A stretch of 14,955 bases of DNA from JAJPJG01 sp034667645 (GTDB lineage Bacteria; Verrucomicrobiota; Verrucomicrobiia; Chthoniobacterales; Chthoniobacteraceae). This document shows, one piece after another, positions 1 to 6,801 of the stretch. The stretch's first letter is position 1. Each line of letters starts with the position of its first letter. The translations under genes were made by a program, and so were the position numbers. The notes beneath the pieces are model-generated. The model saw only the letters and a list, made by a program, of their open reading frames with translations, had not been told where the DNA came from and did not search any database. The stretch is taken from contig JAXDQV010000096.1 in the NCBI GenBank assembly GCA_034667645.1, positions 1 through 14,955 on the forward strand, read 5' to 3'.

Positions 1-986
1 CCCTGCGTCAGCATCCCGGCGATCTTATTGGCTGTCGCGGATTGCTTGAACGCCATGTTCACAATCGTGGAAGGGAAAATCAGTAGTGCCTGCGCGAAAA
101 TAATCGGCATTACGCCCGCATAATTCACCTTCAGCGGCATGTATTGCGTCTGCCCGCCATACACCTTCCGCCCGACGACGCGCTTTGCATATTGCACTGA
201 TATTTTTCGCTGGGCCTGCGTGACACAGATGACCGCGGCGATGACCAGGACGAGAAACGCGATCATCAGGACGAGCACCATCGGGTTCACCTGACTGCTT
301 TGCCCGGCCGCCGGCACGAACGTTTTCCATGCCTGGATCAAGGCGGCAGGGAGGCGGGCGACAATGCCGACACTGATAATCAGCGACATGCCATTGCCGA
401 TTCCCCGGTCGGTGATCTGATCGCCGATCCACATGAGCAAAAGCGTTCCGGCCGTGAGCGTGAGAACGGTCAAAAGCTCAAAGCCAAGTCCTTGATGTGC
501 GACGAGGGGAATCCCGAGGCGGGCGATCGTTTGATCAATGCCTTGCAGAAAAGGATTCTGCTTTGGGAACTCGAACGACTTCGCGAGCAAATAACCTTGA
601 AACAGGCACAACGCGATCGTCGCGTAGCGCGTGTATTGCATGATCTTCTGCCTTCCACCGTCTTCCTTCGCGAGCTTGCCGAGCTGCGGGATTACGGCGG
701 TGAGCAACTGCAGCATGATGGAGGCGCTGATGTAGGGCATGACGCCGAGCGAGAACACGGCGCAGTTCTCCAGTGCGCCGCCGCTGAACAGATTGAACAA
801 CGCCGCCACACCGCCTCCAGTCTGCGTGTTGACTTCGCTCAGAAACCATTGGCGCAACACCATCGCATTCACGCCCGGACACGTGATCGCGGCGCCCACG
901 CGCACGATCACGAGCATGATCAGCGTGAAAAGAACGCGGCTCCGGAGCTCCGGAATTTTGAACGTATTCGTGAAAGCAGAGATCAT
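1..986 (-). CDS. secY: Protein translocase subunit SecY (5' part, truncated by window edge)
   Basis: This is the central channel subunit of the SecYEG translocon, which moves unfolded preproteins across, and membrane proteins into, the inner membrane. The first 328 codons are present, starting at the ATG at 986; the C-terminus lies beyond the left edge. Visible are a first hydrophobic helix at about residues 18-38, the plug and second helix region (60-97), the cytoplasmic KLAKEDGGRQK motif (104-114), WIGDQITDRGIGNGMS (186-201), a helix at about 236-256 and the cytoplasmic loop QAQRKISVQYAKR (257-269). About seven of the usual ten membrane helices are included. The gene starts 12 nt after the rplO stop with no Shine-Dalgarno sequence in the gap, the usual last position of a bacterial spc operon. 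Identification is certain; the C-terminal length is unknown. Confidence 0.97.
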   Translation of the reverse strand, partial: MISAFTNTFKIPELRSRVLFTLIMLVIVRVGAAITCPGVNAMVLRQWFLSEVNTQTGGGVAALFNLFSGGALENCAVFSLGVMPYISASIMLQLLTAVIPQLGKLAKEDGGRQKIMQYTRYATIALCLFQGYLLAKSFEFPKQNPFLQGIDQTIARLGIPLVAHQGLGFELLTVLTLTAGTLLLMWIGDQITDRGIGNGMSLIISVGIVARLPAALIQAWKTFVPAAGQSSQVNPMVLVLMIAFLVLVIAAVICVTQAQRKISVQYAKRVVGRKVYGGQTQYMPLKVNYAGVMPIIFAQALLIFPSTIVNMAFKQSATANKIAGMLTQ

Positions 987-998
987 CGAGGACGATGA

Positions 999-1457
999 TT
1001 ACTTCTGCTCTGCCACAGGCGACGAAATCGTGCCGCCGGCCTTCTCGATTTTTCCCCGCGCGCTCGCACTGATTTTGTCAGCGGTAATCGTGAGTTTTTT
1101 CGTAAGTTCACCGGTCCCGAGTATTTTCACGCCGACGTATTTGCCCCGGATCAGATTCGCTTCCAGCAAAGTCGCCTCATTGATCGTGGCGCCGTTCTCG
1201 AAGGACTCGAGGTCGCGTAGATTGACGATCGCGTAATTCTTGTGAAAGCGAGCGTTGTTGAAACCACGCTTTGGCAAACGGCGGATCAGCGGCATCTGGC
1301 CGCCTTCAAAGCCGAGACGAATGGAGCCGCCCGAACGGGCCTTCTGCCCTTTGTGGCCTTTGCCGCTGGTTTTTCCCTTGCCCGAGCTTTCGCCCTGGCC
1401 GAGTCGCTTCGTGCGATGCTTCGCGCCGGGGCGGGGTTTGAGTGTGTGTAAGTTCAT
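999..1457 (-). CDS. rplO: 50S ribosomal protein L15
   Basis: L15 is a late-assembling large-subunit protein near the 23S domain II/V core. The 152-residue product has the hallmark Gly/Lys-rich N-terminus (GQGESSGKGKTSGKGHKGQKAR, about residues 21-42) followed by the FEGGQMPLIRRLPKRGF motif (about 50-66). The length matches the family (about 145-150). It begins 2 nt after the rpsE stop. In E. coli and Bacillus rpmD (L30) lies between these two genes; here there is no room for it. It ends 12 nt before secY. No Shine-Dalgarno sequence is visible before the ATG, so translation probably depends on coupling from rpsE (inference). Confidence 0.98.
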   Translation of the reverse strand: MNLHTLKPRPGAKHRTKRLGQGESSGKGKTSGKGHKGQKARSGGSIRLGFEGGQMPLIRRLPKRGFNNARFHKNYAIVNLRDLESFENGATINEATLLEANLIRGKYVGVKILGTGELTKKLTITADKISASARGKIEKAGGTISSPVAEQK

Positions 1458-1459
1458 AA

Positions 1460-2011
1460 CTAAGCTGCGTGGCCGTTGGTCGCCGGGATTGCCTTGCCCC
1501 GCGTCTTGAAAATCTCGTCGCGCTGACGGAGCTGTAAGAGCGCCTCAATCGTGGCTTTCACCACGTTCGCGTGATTGCTGGATCCGAGCGACTTCGCGAG
1601 CACGTCACGAATGCCCGCCGCCTCGATCACCGCCCGCACCCCGCCACCTGCGATCACGCCGGTTCCAGGCGAGGCCGGTTTTAGCAAAACGCGTCCGCCG
1701 CCGAATTCTCCGATCACTTCATGCGGAATGGTATTCTCGCGCCGGGCCACTTTAGTCATTGCCTTTTTCGCGGACTCCGACGCCTTGCGAATGGCTTCTG
1801 AGACTTCGTTCGCTTTTCCAAATCCGCAACCGACTTTGCCGTCTTTGTCGCCCGTAACAATCAAGGCGCTAAAGCTGAAACGGCGGCCGCCTTTGACAAC
1901 CTTCGCGCAGCGGTTGATGAACACGACCTTTTCGGTCAAGCCCGACTTGTCCGCCTGCTCTTGGTTGCGGTCTCTGCGAGGGCCGCGATTTCGTTGTTGA
2001 TGATCAGCCAT
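1460..2011 (-). CDS. rpsE: 30S ribosomal protein S5
   Basis: S5 sits at the mRNA entry side of the 30S subunit and contributes to decoding fidelity and helicase activity. The 183-residue product has an N-terminal double-stranded-RNA-binding-like domain starting near VVFINRCAKVVKGGRRF (about 29-45), then FSALIVTGDKDGKVGCGFGKA and the C-terminal S5 fold with KPASPGTGVIAGGGVRAV (about 111-128). A charged Arg/Gln/Asn-rich N-terminal tail of roughly 20 residues precedes the core, and a short C-terminal tail ends in NGHAA. It starts 3 nt after rplR and stops 2 nt before rplO. No Shine-Dalgarno sequence is visible. Confidence 0.98.
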   Translation of the reverse strand: MADHQQRNRGPRRDRNQEQADKSGLTEKVVFINRCAKVVKGGRRFSFSALIVTGDKDGKVGCGFGKANEVSEAIRKASESAKKAMTKVARRENTIPHEVIGEFGGGRVLLKPASPGTGVIAGGGVRAVIEAAGIRDVLAKSLGSSNHANVVKATIEALLQLRQRDEIFKTRGKAIPATNGHAA

Positions 2012-2014
2012 AAT

Positions 2015-2374
2015 TTAAAAGTCGAGTCCGCCCGCACGCGCCGCGTCGGCGAGCGCTTTCACTTTGCCGTGATATAAAAAGCCGCCCCGGTCGAAGACCA
2101 CTTTGACCACCTTTTTCGCTTTTGCCCGTTCCGCAAGAGCCTTGCCGATTTGTTCCGCCGTCGCCTTGTTTGCGCGGGTTGTTTTGGCGGTCCGAAAATC
2201 GGCCTCCGTCGTGTTCGCCGCCGCAAGCGTCGCTCCGGCAGTGTCATCGATGATCTGCGCGTAAATGTTCTTGCCGGAAAAGTGGACGGCGAGTCGCGGG
2301 CGCTCCGTCGTGCCGCTGATGCGTTTCCGCAGGCGCGTGTGGCGGATCTTGGTGGAATTGAGTTTCTTTGACAT
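2015..2374 (-). CDS. rplR: 50S ribosomal protein L18
   Basis: L18 binds 5S rRNA together with L5 and places it in the central protuberance. The 119-residue product has the basic N-terminus (RHTRLRKRISGTTERPRLAVHFS), the segment KNIYAQIIDDTAGATLAAANT and the C-terminal VVFDRGGFLYHGKVKALADAAR motif, which define bacterial L18. Length is normal. It lies 6 nt downstream of rplF and 3 nt upstream of rpsE, the standard spc order. No Shine-Dalgarno sequence precedes the ATG, so translation is probably coupled to rplF (inference). Confidence 0.98.
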   Translation of the reverse strand: MSKKLNSTKIRHTRLRKRISGTTERPRLAVHFSGKNIYAQIIDDTAGATLAAANTTEADFRTAKTTRANKATAEQIGKALAERAKAKKVVKVVFDRGGFLYHGKVKALADAARAGGLDF

Positions 2375-2380
2375 GGCGAG

Positions 2381-2920
2381 TTACTGGACCGTCTTGCCTT
2401 CCTTGCGAATGATTTGCTCGCCGGCGTAGCGCACACCCTTGCCCTTGTAGGGCTCAGGCGGATAGTAGCCGCGGATGTCCGCAGCGACCTGGCCGACCAA
2501 ATGTTTGTCGATCCCTTCGACCTTGATTTTCGTGTTGTCCGCGACGGTGATTTTGATGCCTTCGGGAATCGGGAACAAAATCGGATGGGAAAAGCCGAGG
2601 CTGAGATTGAGCACTTTGCCCTGAACGGCGGCTTTGAAGCCGACGCCCTGGATTTCCAAATCCTTCATGAAGCCGGTGGAGACGCCGGTCACCATGTTGG
2701 AAATCAGCGCACGCGACAAACCGTGCAAGGCGCGCACCTGCCGCGTCTCGTCGCCACGCTCGACGACCACGTTTTTGCCGTCGATTCGTGCCTTGATCTG
2801 CTTGGGCAAGGTCCAGGCCAGTTTGCCTTTCGGGCCTTCGACATTCACGGCGCCTGCGCCGGAGATATTGAGCTTCACCTGCGCGGGCAGCTCGATCGGT
2901 TTTTTTCCAATACGCGACAT
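2381..2920 (-). CDS. rplF: 50S ribosomal protein L6
   Basis: L6 binds 23S domain VI near the sarcin-ricin loop and the factor-binding site. The 179-residue product opens MSRIGKKPIELP, carries two repeats of the L6 fold and ends with the highly conserved PPEPYKGKGVRYAGEQIIRKEGK block (about 153-175). Length matches the family (about 177). It is one of the few genes here with a recognisable Shine-Dalgarno sequence: GGAG about 8 nt before the ATG, in the 15-nt gap after rpsH. It lies 6 nt upstream of rplR. Confidence 0.98.
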   Translation of the reverse strand: MSRIGKKPIELPAQVKLNISGAGAVNVEGPKGKLAWTLPKQIKARIDGKNVVVERGDETRQVRALHGLSRALISNMVTGVSTGFMKDLEIQGVGFKAAVQGKVLNLSLGFSHPILFPIPEGIKITVADNTKIKVEGIDKHLVGQVAADIRGYYPPEPYKGKGVRYAGEQIIRKEGKTVQ

Positions 2921-2935
2921 ATGTTTAACTCCGTT

Positions 2936-3334
2936 TTACCAGACGTAGGCGAGCAACTCCCCGCCGACATTGTGCTTCTTGGCTTCCCGGCCGGTCAGCA
3001 GGCCGCGCGGGGTGGATAAAATGGCAATGCCCATTCCGCCGAGCACGCGCGGCACATCCTTGGCCCCGACGTAGCGGCGCAGGCCGGGTTTACTGACCCG
3101 TTTCAAACCGGTGATCGCCGAGCTTCGGTTCGCCAGTTTGATCTGCACTTTGATCTGCGGATGGTCGCCCGTGGTATCGACTTCGTAACCCGAGATATAA
3201 CCTTCCTGTTTCAAGATGCGTGCGATCTCGGCTTTGATTTTCGAATAGGGCGCGAGAACTTCCGATTTGAGCGCGCCGCCGGAGTTGCGGAGACGCGTGA
3301 GGAAATCGGCGATGGGATCGGACATTTGGCTCAT
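2936..3334 (-). CDS. rpsH: 30S ribosomal protein S8
   Basis: S8 is a primary 16S rRNA binder (helix 21) and in E. coli the autogenous repressor of the spc operon. The 132-residue product begins MSQMSDPIADFLTRLRN and ends with the rRNA-binding STPRGLLTGREAKKHNVGGELLAYVW type motif. Start choice is between 3334 and an in-frame ATG at 3325; neither has a clear Shine-Dalgarno sequence, and MSDPIADFLTR at the second start resembles the usual N-terminus. Most notable is the neighbour: rplE ends only 15 nt upstream, so the rpsN (S14) gene usually found between them is absent. Confidence 0.98.
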   Translation of the reverse strand: MSQMSDPIADFLTRLRNSGGALKSEVLAPYSKIKAEIARILKQEGYISGYEVDTTGDHPQIKVQIKLANRSSAITGLKRVSKPGLRRYVGAKDVPRVLGGMGIAILSTPRGLLTGREAKKHNVGGELLAYVW

Positions 3335-3349
3335 GAGAAATGAACTGGC

Positions 3350-3925
3350 TTAAGCTGCGGCTGCCGCTGGCACCTTTTTCGGCTTGTCGCTAAATGGCAT
3401 GCCCAGTTCCGTGAGCAGCGCCTTGGCTTCTTCGTTGTTTTTTGCGCTCGTGACGATCGTCACGTCGAAACCGATGTTGCGCTTGATTTTGTCGAGCTCC
3501 ACTTCGGGAAAAATGGACTGGTCAGAGACACCGAGGGTGTAGTTCCCGTTGCCGTCGAAAGCTCGCGGTGACACCCCGCGAAAATCGCGGATGCGTGGCA
3601 GTGCGGCCTTGATCAGACGCTCCAGAAACTCATACATGCGCGCGCCACGAAGTGTGACTTTTGCGCCGATCGGCTGTTCCTCGCGGAGCTTGAAATTGGC
3701 GATGCTCTTTTTCGAGCGCGTCTCAGCGGGCTTCTGGCCACTGATCAGCGCGAGCTCTTCTTTCGCGTCTTCCAACGCCTGTTTGACATCGGTTTGCGAC
3801 CCGACGCAGGTGTTGATCACCACTTTCTCCACGTGCGGCACTTCGTGGAGATTCTTATATCCGCGCTGCGCTTTCAACGCAGGCACCACGCTCGATTTGT
3901 AAAATTCGTAAAGTTCGACTGCCAT
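3350..3925 (-). CDS. rplE: 50S ribosomal protein L5
   Basis: L5 binds 5S rRNA and contacts P-site tRNA in the central protuberance. The 191-residue product shows the N-terminal YKSSVVPALKAQRGYKNLHEVPHVEKVVIN region (9-38), the GQKPAETRSKKSIANFKLREEQPIGAKVTLRG block (63-94) and the conserved C-terminal stretch with RDFRGVSPRAFDGNGNYTLGVSDQSIFPE (about 113-141). It is about 10 residues longer than typical, owing to a tail ending PAAAAA. It starts 3 nt after the rplX stop. rpsH follows directly, without rpsN. Confidence 0.98.
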   Translation of the reverse strand: MAVELYEFYKSSVVPALKAQRGYKNLHEVPHVEKVVINTCVGSQTDVKQALEDAKEELALISGQKPAETRSKKSIANFKLREEQPIGAKVTLRGARMYEFLERLIKAALPRIRDFRGVSPRAFDGNGNYTLGVSDQSIFPEVELDKIKRNIGFDVTIVTSAKNNEEAKALLTELGMPFSDKPKKVPAAAAA

Positions 3926-3928
3926 ATG

Positions 3929-4222
3929 CTACTTCGCCGTTTTTTTCTTCGGCTTCTCCGCTTTCGTTTTCTTTGGCTCAGGCGTCGCCTCCACCAGTTT
4001 CACATTTGAAATATGGATTGGGCCCTCGCGCTCGGCGATTCGGCCCTGTGGATTGTCCTGGGATTTTTTTTCGTGCTTTTTGATCAGGCGAACGCCTTCG
4101 ACGAGCACCCGCTCTTTCGCGGCGAGCACCTGCAAAACTTTCCCAGACGACCCTTTGTGGTTGCCGGCAACGACGACCACGTTGTCGCCTTTTTTCACGT
4201 GAAATCTTGGGCGATTGGCCAT
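3929..4222 (-). CDS. rplX: 50S ribosomal protein L24
   Basis: L24 is an assembly-initiator protein that binds the 5' end of 23S rRNA. The KOW-type motif is visible near the N-terminus (FHVKKGDNVVVVAGNHKGSSGKVLQV, about 7-32). I chose the ATG at 4222, whose A is also the last base of the rplN stop (TGATG), giving 97 residues. A GTG one codon upstream (4225) would also be possible. The last 25 or so residues are Lys/Pro/Ala-rich (EPKKTKAEKPKKKTAK), unlike the shorter C-terminus of E. coli L24. The one-base overlap suggests translational coupling to rplN. Confidence 0.97.
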   Translation of the reverse strand: MANRPRFHVKKGDNVVVVAGNHKGSSGKVLQVLAAKERVLVEGVRLIKKHEKKSQDNPQGRIAEREGPIHISNVKLVEATPEPKKTKAEKPKKKTAK

Positions 4223-4587
4223 CACAGAACCTCCGGCGCGAGCGAGACGATTTTCATAAAATTCTTCTCACGCAATTCGCGCGCAACCGGACCAAAGATG
4301 CGGGTCCCGCGCGGATTCAAATCCTTGTCGATGATCACGATCGCATTGCGATCAAAGCGCAGGCACGAGCCGTCTTCGCGTTTGATCGGCTGCCGGGTGC
4401 GCACGACGACTGCACGGACGACTTCCCCTTTTTTTACCGTGCCGCCAGCGGACGCCTCGCGGACATGGGCCGTGATCACATCACCGATATGCGCGATAAG
4501 CGTGCGCTTGCCGATGACGCCAATCATCTTGGCCATGCGCGCGCCGGTATTGTCGGCCACGTCTAATCTCGATCGTATCTGGAGCAT
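4222..4587 (-). CDS. rplN: 50S ribosomal protein L14
   Basis: L14 lies at the subunit interface, forms intersubunit bridges with 16S rRNA and, in other bacteria, is the docking site of the silencing factor RsfS. The 121-residue product is standard: MLQIRSRLDVADNTGARMAKMIGV at the N-terminus, GDVITAHVREASAGGTVKKGEVVRAVVVRT in the middle and RFDRNAIVIIDKDLNPRGTRIFGPVARELRE near the end. The 23-nt gap after rpsQ, one of the widest in the operon, marks the S10/spc boundary but contains no promoter, terminator or Shine-Dalgarno sequence that I can recognise. Confidence 0.98.
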   Translation of the reverse strand: MLQIRSRLDVADNTGARMAKMIGVIGKRTLIAHIGDVITAHVREASAGGTVKKGEVVRAVVVRTRQPIKREDGSCLRFDRNAIVIIDKDLNPRGTRIFGPVARELREKNFMKIVSLAPEVL

Positions 4588-4610
4588 AAAAAAGGGTGCG
4601 GAGTGTAGTG

Positions 4611-4892
4611 CTAATGCTTGAGGATTTCAACCAGCCGCCAGCGTTTTGTTTTCGAGAGAGGCCGCGTCTCCATGATCGTCACGGTGTCGCCGACCTGCGC
4701 CTCGTTGCGCTCGTCGTGCACATGGAATTTCTTCACGTGCTTCATGATCTTCCCAAACTTCGCGTGCGGCACGCGTGTCACGGTCTTGACCACCACGGTT
4801 TTGTCCATGCTCGCGGAGACGACTTCTCCCGTTCGCGTTTTGCGCAGGGAACGCACAGGCGCCGGGGCTTTTTCAGTAATGGTGTCACTCAT
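4611..4892 (-). CDS. rpsQ: 30S ribosomal protein S17
   Basis: S17 is an OB-fold primary binder of 16S rRNA. The 93-residue product carries the S17 signature (RKTRTGEVVSASMDKTVVVKTVTR, about 17-40, then HVKKFHVHDERNEAQVGDTVTIMETRPLSKTKRWRLVEI). A charged and proline-containing N-terminal extension of about 14 residues precedes the core. Its ATG overlaps the rpmC stop by 4 nt (ATGA), and an AGGAG lies 10 nt upstream inside the end of rpmC, so both reinitiation and direct initiation are plausible. Confidence 0.98.
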   Translation of the reverse strand: MSDTITEKAPAPVRSLRKTRTGEVVSASMDKTVVVKTVTRVPHAKFGKIMKHVKKFHVHDERNEAQVGDTVTIMETRPLSKTKRWRLVEILKH

Positions 4893-5101
4893 GATTTGGA
4901 GGCTCCTTCGGCCTTGCGTTTTTTCTGCGTGAGCACGGTTTCGACGCGCGCCACTTCACGGCGGATCGACTTGATCTGGCTCGGTTTTTCGAGCTGCCCG
5001 CTTTGCTGCTGCAACCGCAGGTGAAAGCTCTCCTGGCGCAGCTCGCGCTTGCGCGCCTGCAGCTCATGTTCGCTCAATTCCCGGATTTCTTTGATTTTCA
5101 T
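4889..5101 (-). CDS. rpmC: 50S ribosomal protein L29
   Basis: L29 is a small helical-hairpin protein next to the peptide exit tunnel, close to L23, where trigger factor and SRP dock. The 70-residue product beginning MKIKEIRELSEHELQ is a typical L29, with two amphipathic helices (LQARKRELRQESFHLRLQ and IKSIRREVARVETVLTQKK). I chose the ATG at 5101, which lies 1 nt after the rplP stop; a longer reading frame to 5167 would run 66 nt back into rplP and adds residues unlike the family. The 3' end overlaps rpsQ by 4 nt. Confidence 0.97.
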   Translation of the reverse strand: MKIKEIRELSEHELQARKRELRQESFHLRLQQQSGQLEKPSQIKSIRREVARVETVLTQKKRKAEGASKS

Positions 5102-5102
5102 T

Positions 5103-5528
5103 TTAAACAGCAGTCGCGTGATGGCGCGTGATGAATTTCGTGCGAATCGGGAGCTTCGTGGCCGCAAGTCGCAGCGACTCGCGCGCGACCGTCTCCGTCA
5201 CGCCATCGAGCTCGAACAAAATGTTGCCCGGCCGCACCGTCGCCACCCAATGCTCGGGCTGGCCCTTGCCTTTGCCCATTCGGGTTTCCGGCGGTCGCGC
5301 GGTCACGGATTTATCGGGAAAAATGCGGATCCACAGCTTGCCTTTGCGCTTCATATTGCGCGTCAGGGCCACGCGCGCCGCTTCGATCTGGATGTTCGTG
5401 ATCCACGCGCGCTCCAGCGTCTGCAACCCATATTCACCGAAGTCGATATTGATATTCCGCGAAGCGCTCCCCTTGCGGCTTCCCCGCTGGGTCTTGCGAT
5501 ACTTCACGCGTTTGGGCATTAATGGCAT
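5103..5528 (-). CDS. rplP: 50S ribosomal protein L16
   Basis: L16 organises 23S helix 38 and the A-site region of the peptidyl transferase centre and is added late in 50S assembly. The 141-residue product has PKRVKYRKTQRGSRKG at the N-terminus, the FGEYGLQTLERAWITNIQIEAARVALTR core, RIFPDKSVTARPPETRMGKGKG (68-89) and WVATVRPGNILFELDG. Two starts are possible, 5528 and 5519; the AGGAG at 5538-5542 is 9 nt from the first, which favours 5528. The gene follows rpsC after 20 nt and precedes rpmC by 1 nt. Confidence 0.98.
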   Translation of the reverse strand: MPLMPKRVKYRKTQRGSRKGSASRNINIDFGEYGLQTLERAWITNIQIEAARVALTRNMKRKGKLWIRIFPDKSVTARPPETRMGKGKGQPEHWVATVRPGNILFELDGVTETVARESLRLAATKLPIRTKFITRHHATAV

Positions 5529-5537
5529 GGCCGTAGT

Positions 5538-5542
5538 CTCCT
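5538..5542 (-). promoter_or_regulatory. Shine-Dalgarno sequence of rplP
   Basis: AGGAG on the minus strand, 9 nt before the rplP ATG at 5528 and 6 nt after the rpsC stop. It is the clearest ribosome binding site in the operon and decides the rplP start. Most neighbouring genes have none. Confidence 0.7.
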
Positions 5543-5548
5543 AAAAAA

Positions 5549-6304
5549 TTATGCAGTCGCAGCCGCCGGCTCAGGGGCGGCGGCTGATGGCTCGGGCGCA
5601 GGTTGCGGACGATCACTTTGCGGGCGATCTCCGCGGGCACCGCGTCGTTCGCGTTCCGGACGTTCCGGAACCGGAGTGCCTTCCTCGGGTTTGACCACCC
5701 AGCATTTGATTCCGATTTTCCCGTAAACGGTGTTCGCCTCTGCAAAGCCGTAGTCGATCGGCTGGCGCAAGGTGTGCAGCGGGATTTTGCCTTCGCGATA
5801 CCATTCCGCGCGCGATATTTCCGCGCCCCCAAGACGGCCTGCCGCGCGAATCCTGATGCCTTGCGCACCGAAATCCATCGTGGTCTGGACGGCCTTTTTC
5901 ATGGCGCGGCGAAACGAGATCCGGCGCTCGATTTGCAACGCGACGTTCTCGGCGACGAGTTGCGCATCGAGCTCCGGCGTCTTGATTTCGAAAATGTCGA
6001 TCTTGACCTGCTTGCCGCCGGCCATGGCCGAGATGTCCGCCGTCATTTTTTCTATCTCGGCGCCTTTGCGTCCGATGACAATGCCGGGACGCGCCGTGTG
6101 AATGGTTACGCGCAGGCTGTTCCACGCGCGTTCGATCACGATTTTAGCGACCGCAGCGAGCTGAAGCTTTTTCTTTACGTAACCGCGAATCTTGATGTCC
6201 GAATGCAGGAAATCGGGCAACTCCTTCGGCGAGGCATACCAACGCGAACGCCAATCGTGATTGATCGCGAGGCGGAAACCAACTGGATTAACTTTTTGAC
6301 CCAT
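5549..6304 (-). CDS. rpsC: 30S ribosomal protein S3, with C-terminal extension
   Basis: S3 forms part of the mRNA entry channel of the 30S subunit. The 251-residue product starts MGQKVNPVGFRLAI, has a type-2 KH domain with the loop GIVIGRKGAEI (74-84), and a C-terminal S3 domain with RRAMKKAVQTTMDFGAQGIRIRAAGRLGGAEISRAEWYREGKIPLHTLR. The normal core ends near residue 208 (VVKPEEG). The remaining 40 or so residues are first Arg/Glu/Pro-rich, then Ala/Pro/Glu-rich, probably disordered. E. coli S3 is 233 residues. It begins 4 nt after the rplV stop with no Shine-Dalgarno sequence and ends 20 nt before rplP. Confidence 0.98.
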   Translation of the reverse strand: MGQKVNPVGFRLAINHDWRSRWYASPKELPDFLHSDIKIRGYVKKKLQLAAVAKIVIERAWNSLRVTIHTARPGIVIGRKGAEIEKMTADISAMAGGKQVKIDIFEIKTPELDAQLVAENVALQIERRISFRRAMKKAVQTTMDFGAQGIRIRAAGRLGGAEISRAEWYREGKIPLHTLRQPIDYGFAEANTVYGKIGIKCWVVKPEEGTPVPERPERERRGARGDRPQSDRPQPAPEPSAAAPEPAAATA

Positions 6305-6308
6305 AAAT

Positions 6309-6788
6309 TTATTCGGCGACCTGGCTTTCAGTCTCGGCGGCAGGCGCTGCTTCGGCTGTTACGGTTTCCTTTTTCGGTGCGGTTTTTTTCGCGGCCGGCT
6401 TTTTCGACTTCTTTCCGCCGGCGGCTTTCTTCCTCGATTCGCGAGTTTTAATTTCGATCTCGTCCGTTAAAACAATACGGATGTGGCTGGTGCGCTTGCG
6501 GATGGTGCTGCCGCTGCCGCGCGCTCGCGTCATCATGCGTTTCAATGTCGGGCCTTCACCGACCGTCGCCTCTTTGACCACGAGGGTCTCAACCCGCAAA
6601 TCGTTGTTGTTCTCCGCGTTCGCAATCGCGCTTTTCAAGGTTTTCGCGATAAGTCCCGCCACCTTTTTAGGGCTGAACGCGACGATATCCAGCGCCGCCG
6701 AAACCGGCAGGCCCTGAATCTCACGCGTCACTTCCCGCGCCTTGAAGGCGGAGATTTTCGCGTATTTGTATGTCGATGTTACTTGCAT
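6309..6788 (-). CDS. rplV: 50S ribosomal protein L22, with Lys/Ala-rich C-terminal tail
   Basis: L22 lines the nascent-peptide exit tunnel; its beta-hairpin tip contributes to macrolide binding. The core (1-111) is normal: YKYAKISAFKAREVTREIQGLPVSAALDI, SPKKVAGLIAKTLKSAIANAENN (39-61), and the hairpin and C-terminal strand TRARGSGSTIRKRTSHIRIVLTDE (87-110). A 47-residue tail follows (113-159), first Lys/Ala-rich and histone H1-like, then Glu/Ala-rich; E. coli L22 has only 110 residues. I chose the ATG at 6788; the frame is open to 6833, but that would overlap the upstream gene and add residues foreign to L22. It lies 13 nt after the coiled-coil gene rather than next to rpsS, its usual neighbour. 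Confidence 0.97.
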   Translation of the reverse strand: MQVTSTYKYAKISAFKAREVTREIQGLPVSAALDIVAFSPKKVAGLIAKTLKSAIANAENNNDLRVETLVVKEATVGEGPTLKRMMTRARGSGSTIRKRTSHIRIVLTDEIEIKTRESRKKAAGGKKSKKPAAKKTAPKKETVTAEAAPAAETESQVAE

Positions 6789-6801
6789 TCTTTTTAAAAT
6801 C

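Noticed and set aside
300..998. Long plus-strand open frame opposite secY
   Set aside because: It is the antisense shadow of a certain secY gene; its composition (Arg/His/Glu-rich, no domain) is that of a frame forced by GC-rich codon bias.
5603..6451. 282-codon plus-strand open frame opposite rpsC and rplV
   Set aside because: Antisense to two well-conserved ribosomal genes, with no recognisable protein features or ribosome binding site.
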